Below are positions 60,316-64,000 of a stretch of 64,000 bases of DNA, one piece after another. Under the pieces are notes generated by a model. It searched no databases and was not told the DNA's origin. It saw only the letters and a list, made by a program, of their open reading frames with translations. The DNA is from Megalonaias nervosa (Eukaryota > Mollusca > Bivalvia > Unionida > Unionidae). Position 1 is the first letter of the stretch; every line of letters begins with the position of its first letter. Location of the stretch: the NCBI GenBank assembly GCA_016617855.1, contig JAECUM010004448.1, positions 104,467 to 168,466 of the forward strand. The letters are read 5' to 3'. Made by a program: the position numbers and the translations under genes.

Positions 60316-61656
60316 ATGTATCTTGTTTTCATTTAAATTTAGTGTACACTTTTTATCTACCAGTAGTTATCATAATAAATATCTATGTTTTCTAAATACT
60401 TTTCTTTTCAAATTAATAAATCATTAATTAAATGACAATTGTGTAATTCCATAAATTTAGTCCCTTGTGTCATCATTTCAAACCCATAAAAAATTAGGCC
60501 TTCCTTGCCATAGGGGTGGCTTTAACATCAAAAATATGTTACACTAACAGAAGTAAGAAGAAAAAAAACACTTAATACTGCAACTCTGCTGACTACTGCA
60601 AACCGTAACTATGTTACATAGTTTTAAAATGGAAATTCATTGCGAACTTAGTTTTTAACATTATTCACTACTTTGGCCATTTCTAGCATAAACATGTACA
60701 TAGATGGACATCCACTAAAGAAAAGTTCTAGGCACAAAGGGTGAAGATTTAAGAGACATAGGAAAAATAATTGCGGGAGACTGGCAACACTCAGTTTATG
60801 TTGTTTGTTCTACTGGTTACTACTAAAAATCTACATAGGCCAAAATCTGCTGGCATATTATGTGACCACAGATCTGGGTAAGTGCAATTTGCAGCTGGAC
60901 TCTTACTTGTGAGCAAGTATATATAGTAATTCTAAAAGAAGAGATCAAAGGAGTCATGGATTCAAAAGTCTTCATAATTTCTTTACTGATGAATCATTTT
61001 ATGTTGGTTATTAAAAATTGTAGGAACCAGGAACTCAATGAAAATTTGATACACTGCCACATCCCCAACCACTACAAACATGGAGAACAATGAAACCTGG
61101 TTTTAAGATGGAATAAACCATATAATAGATAACAGGTCAGCCATATTTTTTGTTGTACAAAACTTATCTTCCTCCTTACACTTCAAGGTAGTTTATAAAA
61201 TCTGCAAATGTCATAATTCAATAAACTGAATGCTGGTCAATTGGTTAATCAAATTATTTTTGTAATGTTATGTAAATGTGATTAAAATTATCTGTGATTA
61301 AATCCAAAATAAGGCTGAGAGAAGTCTGGAATCTTCCAAACATTCACAGAGATGCTACAAACCAACTGTTAAGTAAGAAGCATTAATATGAACATGAACA
61401 GCTGACACCTAAATTATAGTCATTGTAAAAAGAGACTGTAAGTCTCTGAAGTGCACTCTAGTCAAATCTGAAAAACAGTAAGTTTGGATAAAAGAATTAA
61501 AAGTTAAATGGAATACTGGATATAGCCCACCCAAAAATCTTTTATTTTTCTACTTAAAATTTGTCGATAGAAATATATCCATCTTATGAGTTAGACTCTT
61601 AAATTTCAAAAACTGCAAACAATTCTTTTTAAAATGCATGAAAATAACAATCTTAC
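60316..61656. other. Intron 1 part, MITE relative, otherwise featureless
   Basis: A partial copy of the 49.69-kb MITE lies at 60785-60925 (ATCTGCTGGCATATTATGTG, CAGATCTGGGT, GAGCAAGTATATATAG). No coding signal. Confidence 0.5.
60785..60925. mobile_element. Relative of the 49.69-kb MITE (left end truncated)
   Basis: It shares TATGTTGTTTGTTCT(A/T)CT, the CAGATCT core, TTGCAGCTGGACTC and the right terminus GAGCAAGTATATATAG with the complete element. Confidence 0.7.
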
Positions 61657-61809
61657 CCCTCCTCCACTTAATGCACCAATGCCATCAAATGTTCTGCCAA
61701 GTCCAGATGTGTCATCAAAAGCATAGACATCTTGTGATGAAGTCATCCTCATCATTGCAAAAACATAAGTACTCAGGATGAAGTACTTGTTAACTCTTTC
61801 GGTTGACAT
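61657..61809 (-). CDS. GALC: GALC exon 1 (first coding exon seen; signal peptide and catalytic domain start)
   Basis: The exon encodes 51 residues from the ATG at 61809. It starts MSTERVNKYF, continues with a moderately hydrophobic stretch YFILSTYVFAMM, and then enters the conserved family start VYAFDDTSGLGRTFDGIGA and LSGGG. The hydrophobic stretch with a preceding Arg and Lys could be a signal peptide, as a lysosomal enzyme needs, but it is weak and broken by Tyr, Ser and Thr. The exon ends in phase 0 at GGA GGG followed by GTAAGA. Upstream, the frame stays open past the ATG, and a good acceptor (polypyrimidine tract then CAG at 61842-61840) suggests that the exon starts at 61839 with 30 bases of leader. 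A further upstream exon could then supply a different N terminus. The ATG used here is my choice because the protein then starts just before the hydrophobic stretch. Confidence 0.85.
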
Positions 61810-61839
61810 TGCAGTTTTCCTGTTTTCAAATCTATGTTG

Positions 61840-64000
61840 CTGGAATAAAACCAAAATGGGAAATACATGGTTTATAAGATAAAACACAATTGGCTCTAAT
61901 CTATTAGAATTTAAGATAAAAACAATAAACAGCAAATTACTTACTGTGTACATGAATAAATCCCCACCACCACATACATCCCCCAAAGATGTGGTACCAG
62001 TTCTAAAAAAAATATTTTTAGACACAGTCCCAGGGCTGGTTACTTAAATAAACTCACCAGCCCTGAGTGAAATTCCATAAGCCCGGACAACAATTTCCAC
62101 ATGCCCAAAATTTCCCCTTTTTTAGTATTGTTACGCAACGTTGCAACAGCTACAATTTGAATATAAATTCAATAGGTTTCAAAGGGGTTTGAAGGTAATG
62201 CAAGTGTCATTAGTGTTCATCACTAAACTCACTAGGGACTGGATGGTCCTGGTGTTCGAACTTCTCCGCTGGATTCTTTGAGTGAATCCTGGTCATAACC
62301 AAGTTAAGGTATGTCGATGTTGTTTGCAGCATGTGCAAAGAATAGCCCTCTCCCCCTTTCTTTTTGGTCCAGTGTGCTCTCAAAGTAAAACTCTGTCAAC
62401 CAAGAGTTCTGAAATTTATTTTTGTTGGGCTTTGCTGATAGCTAATTGCTTCACAGATTGACTTCAAAAATAAATTACACTTAAACACTATTCTGACAAT
62501 TAAAATAATCATACTTTGCATTCTATGTATGCAGTAAAAAAAATCTGACTTCAAAGAAATGTTTCTGCTGTTCACAAACTTATCAAAAGTATAATACATA
62601 CAGCTTAAACATTCTCAAAGAAATGATATGTAATAACTTTTGTCCTTGTACACACATCTAGCATCTCTGATTTACCTATAATGGGTTGTTCCACTTCCGG
62701 ATCCTACCTATGCCAATTAGTACAATGGGCTCACCCACTGCAGCCTTCAAACACATCTCACTAGTTACTGTCAGGCAATTAAGTAATATATGAAATGGTG
62801 ATTTATACCTGACTTCTTTGCCTTTAATTGCTATTTAAACTGCCCAAGGGATAGTTTTACATCAGCTCCAATCATGACTGTTTACAGTTTATACATGATA
62901 TATGTAATGGACATATACTGAAGTTGTGGTCTTTTGAGGGGGTAGGGGGGTTCTAATTTTGAAAATGACTGAAAATTGTGTTTTCTCAAAACACAACCGT
63001 GTCAAGGGGTTTGGTAGTACAAAATCATATTTTTAGCATGATACGTCGTGCTTCAATTAGATTAAAATCAAACCTTATCACATAGGACAGTGGTGATCTG
63101 ACCTCAACTGCGCAGAGTTATGGCAGGTATGTCAACATCCTGAAAATACATTTACGCATTTCATTAGTGCGATCAAAGTTCCTCAGGCAGATTAGACTTT
63201 TTTTCAACAAGCCAGACTGTACCAAAGTTGTCCATCCTGCCTTCCTTATTTGGTGGCCTGCCCTCCTTGAATACTGCCTTGTCTTAAATTCCCTGAATTT
63301 GAATACATTTATTTTTATATATTCAAATATTAAAAACCATGAAAAAATTAATTAACAGTGGACAGTGACTTAACATGAAAAATATAAAACACATGATGGA
63401 CTCCTAAATATCAACAAGATCGAGGCAAAATAAGGCAACTAACAGAAAATTTATAGCTGTCACGATTTTTAAGTAGTCATGATATAATCTTTTAAAATAT
63501 TTCTAGAACTAATAAATTGATACTGAAAACTATAAATATGCAAAATAATCATTAAAAGGGCATACTGTGGTAAAGAATTGTGAGCTTTCGAGTAAATGCT
63601 TGTGTAGTTTTAAAGTTATGTATAGTTAGAGATTCATCTGAGGAGGTAACTTTTTCATTTATTTATAGATAAGTTGTGAGCAACGACACCAGCCTCGGCG
63701 CTCAAGCTTGGATGTTTTATTGTATAAATCAAGTTGTGCTGAAAGAATCAGTCAGCAACCATGCCCAAATTATGCTAAATAAAACATGCTAAACCTAGAT
63801 TCACGTAAATTAGTGTGCTGTGCCCTTTTTATCTCTTACTGGATTGATTCTTGTTAATGTTTCTATTGTTCAGTTCGTCATGCAGGAGGTGTACCTACGG
63901 TCCTCTTCCTCATCACATGATACATTAGTGATATCGATTGTGTGCCGATTAGTAGAATGGTTCCCGTTAAAAAAAAAAAAGAAAAAACAAAAAAAAAAAA
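61840..64000. other. Upstream DNA of GALC, no gene recognised
   Basis: No CpG-rich promoter, TATA element tied to a transcript, or neighbouring exon could be identified. A 10-base inverted repeat CAGGGCTGGT/ACCAGCCCTG lies at 62031-62065. The window ends in an A-rich run at 63970-64000. A non-coding first exon of GALC may lie here, because exon 1 seems to have an acceptor. Confidence 0.5.

Larger units (their letters stand above)
12473..61839 (-). other. GALC: GALC gene span (11 coding exons placed; 3' part lies outside or not found)
   Basis: Galactocerebrosidase removes galactose from galactosylceramide and psychosine in the lysosome and belongs to glycoside hydrolase family 59. Ten exons from 61809 down to 19478 join without a phase break into 382 residues that follow the vertebrate protein block by block: [101 protein letters not shown] and GGSYVALT. 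The acid/base glutamate lies in the WNE motif (about residue 185) and the nucleophile in ASED (about residue 265). Their spacing is 80 residues, against 76 in the mammalian enzyme. Exon 11 follows after a gap of about 13 missing residues. Everything after LTGSF is not seen. Introns reach about 9.5 kb and hold DIRS elements, solo LTRs and minisatellites. Family assignment is firm; transcript ends are not known. Confidence 0.95.

Noticed and set aside
63167..63355. Plus-strand 62-codon frame upstream of GALC
   Set aside because: No known domain, low-complexity Asn/Ile-rich end, no splice or promoter evidence.
63970..64000. A-rich end of the window as a poly(A) tail of a processed copy
   Set aside because: No upstream gene-like sequence or target duplication can be seen, and the run is interrupted by G and C. 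It is more likely a simple repeat.

Overview
The window is animal nuclear DNA. It is AT-rich, with short exons separated by kilobase introns with GT/AG ends. It is packed with minisatellites and with remnants of DIRS-like tyrosine-recombinase retrotransposons. The combination suggests an invertebrate, most likely a mollusc or another lophotrochozoan, but no marker in the sequence fixes the species.

Only one host gene is recognisable: a galactocerebrosidase (GALC, lysosomal galactosylceramidase, glycoside hydrolase family 59), on the minus strand. I could place eleven coding exons by translation, consistent splice phase and match to the vertebrate family: 61809-61657, 58507-58439, 56397-56334, 51201-51113, 48844-48677, 43144-43106, 41487-41345, 32955-32838, 23343-23306, 19742-19478 and 12562-12473. 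Ten consecutive exons join in phase into 382 residues with both catalytic glutamates (about E185 and E265). A micro-exon of about 13 codons expected between the last two exons was not found. The C-terminal exons (rest of the beta-sandwich and the lectin-like domain) were not found either and probably lie below position 1.

Layout from low to high coordinate. 1-3320: degenerate 145-bp satellite with an amplified 56-bp sub-unit. 4690-6560: 38-43-bp satellite. 9050-12190: DIRS copy A. 12473-12562: GALC exon 11. 13807-14925: hAT-like DNA transposon with a 6-bp target duplication. 15190-19465: DIRS copy B, ending beside exon 10. 20005-20901: solo LTR. 24430-26105: 41-bp satellite in intron 8. 26600-32170: two juxtaposed DIRS copies (C1, C2). 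34830-40075: DIRS copy D, split by a second, related solo LTR (36605-37483). 43250-47300: DIRS copy E with an internal 43-bp array. 50260-50740: 78-bp array. 53333-53745: large near-perfect palindrome. 56437-57892: TA-flanked inverted-repeat transposon beside exon 3. 60108-60315: tRNA-derived SINE. 61657-61809: first coding exon. 61810-64000: upstream DNA without a recognisable gene.

The mobile elements are all broken. Every DIRS copy has its coding strand on the minus strand, the same sense as GALC transcription. Most of the short open frames in the window are satellite or transposon shadows.
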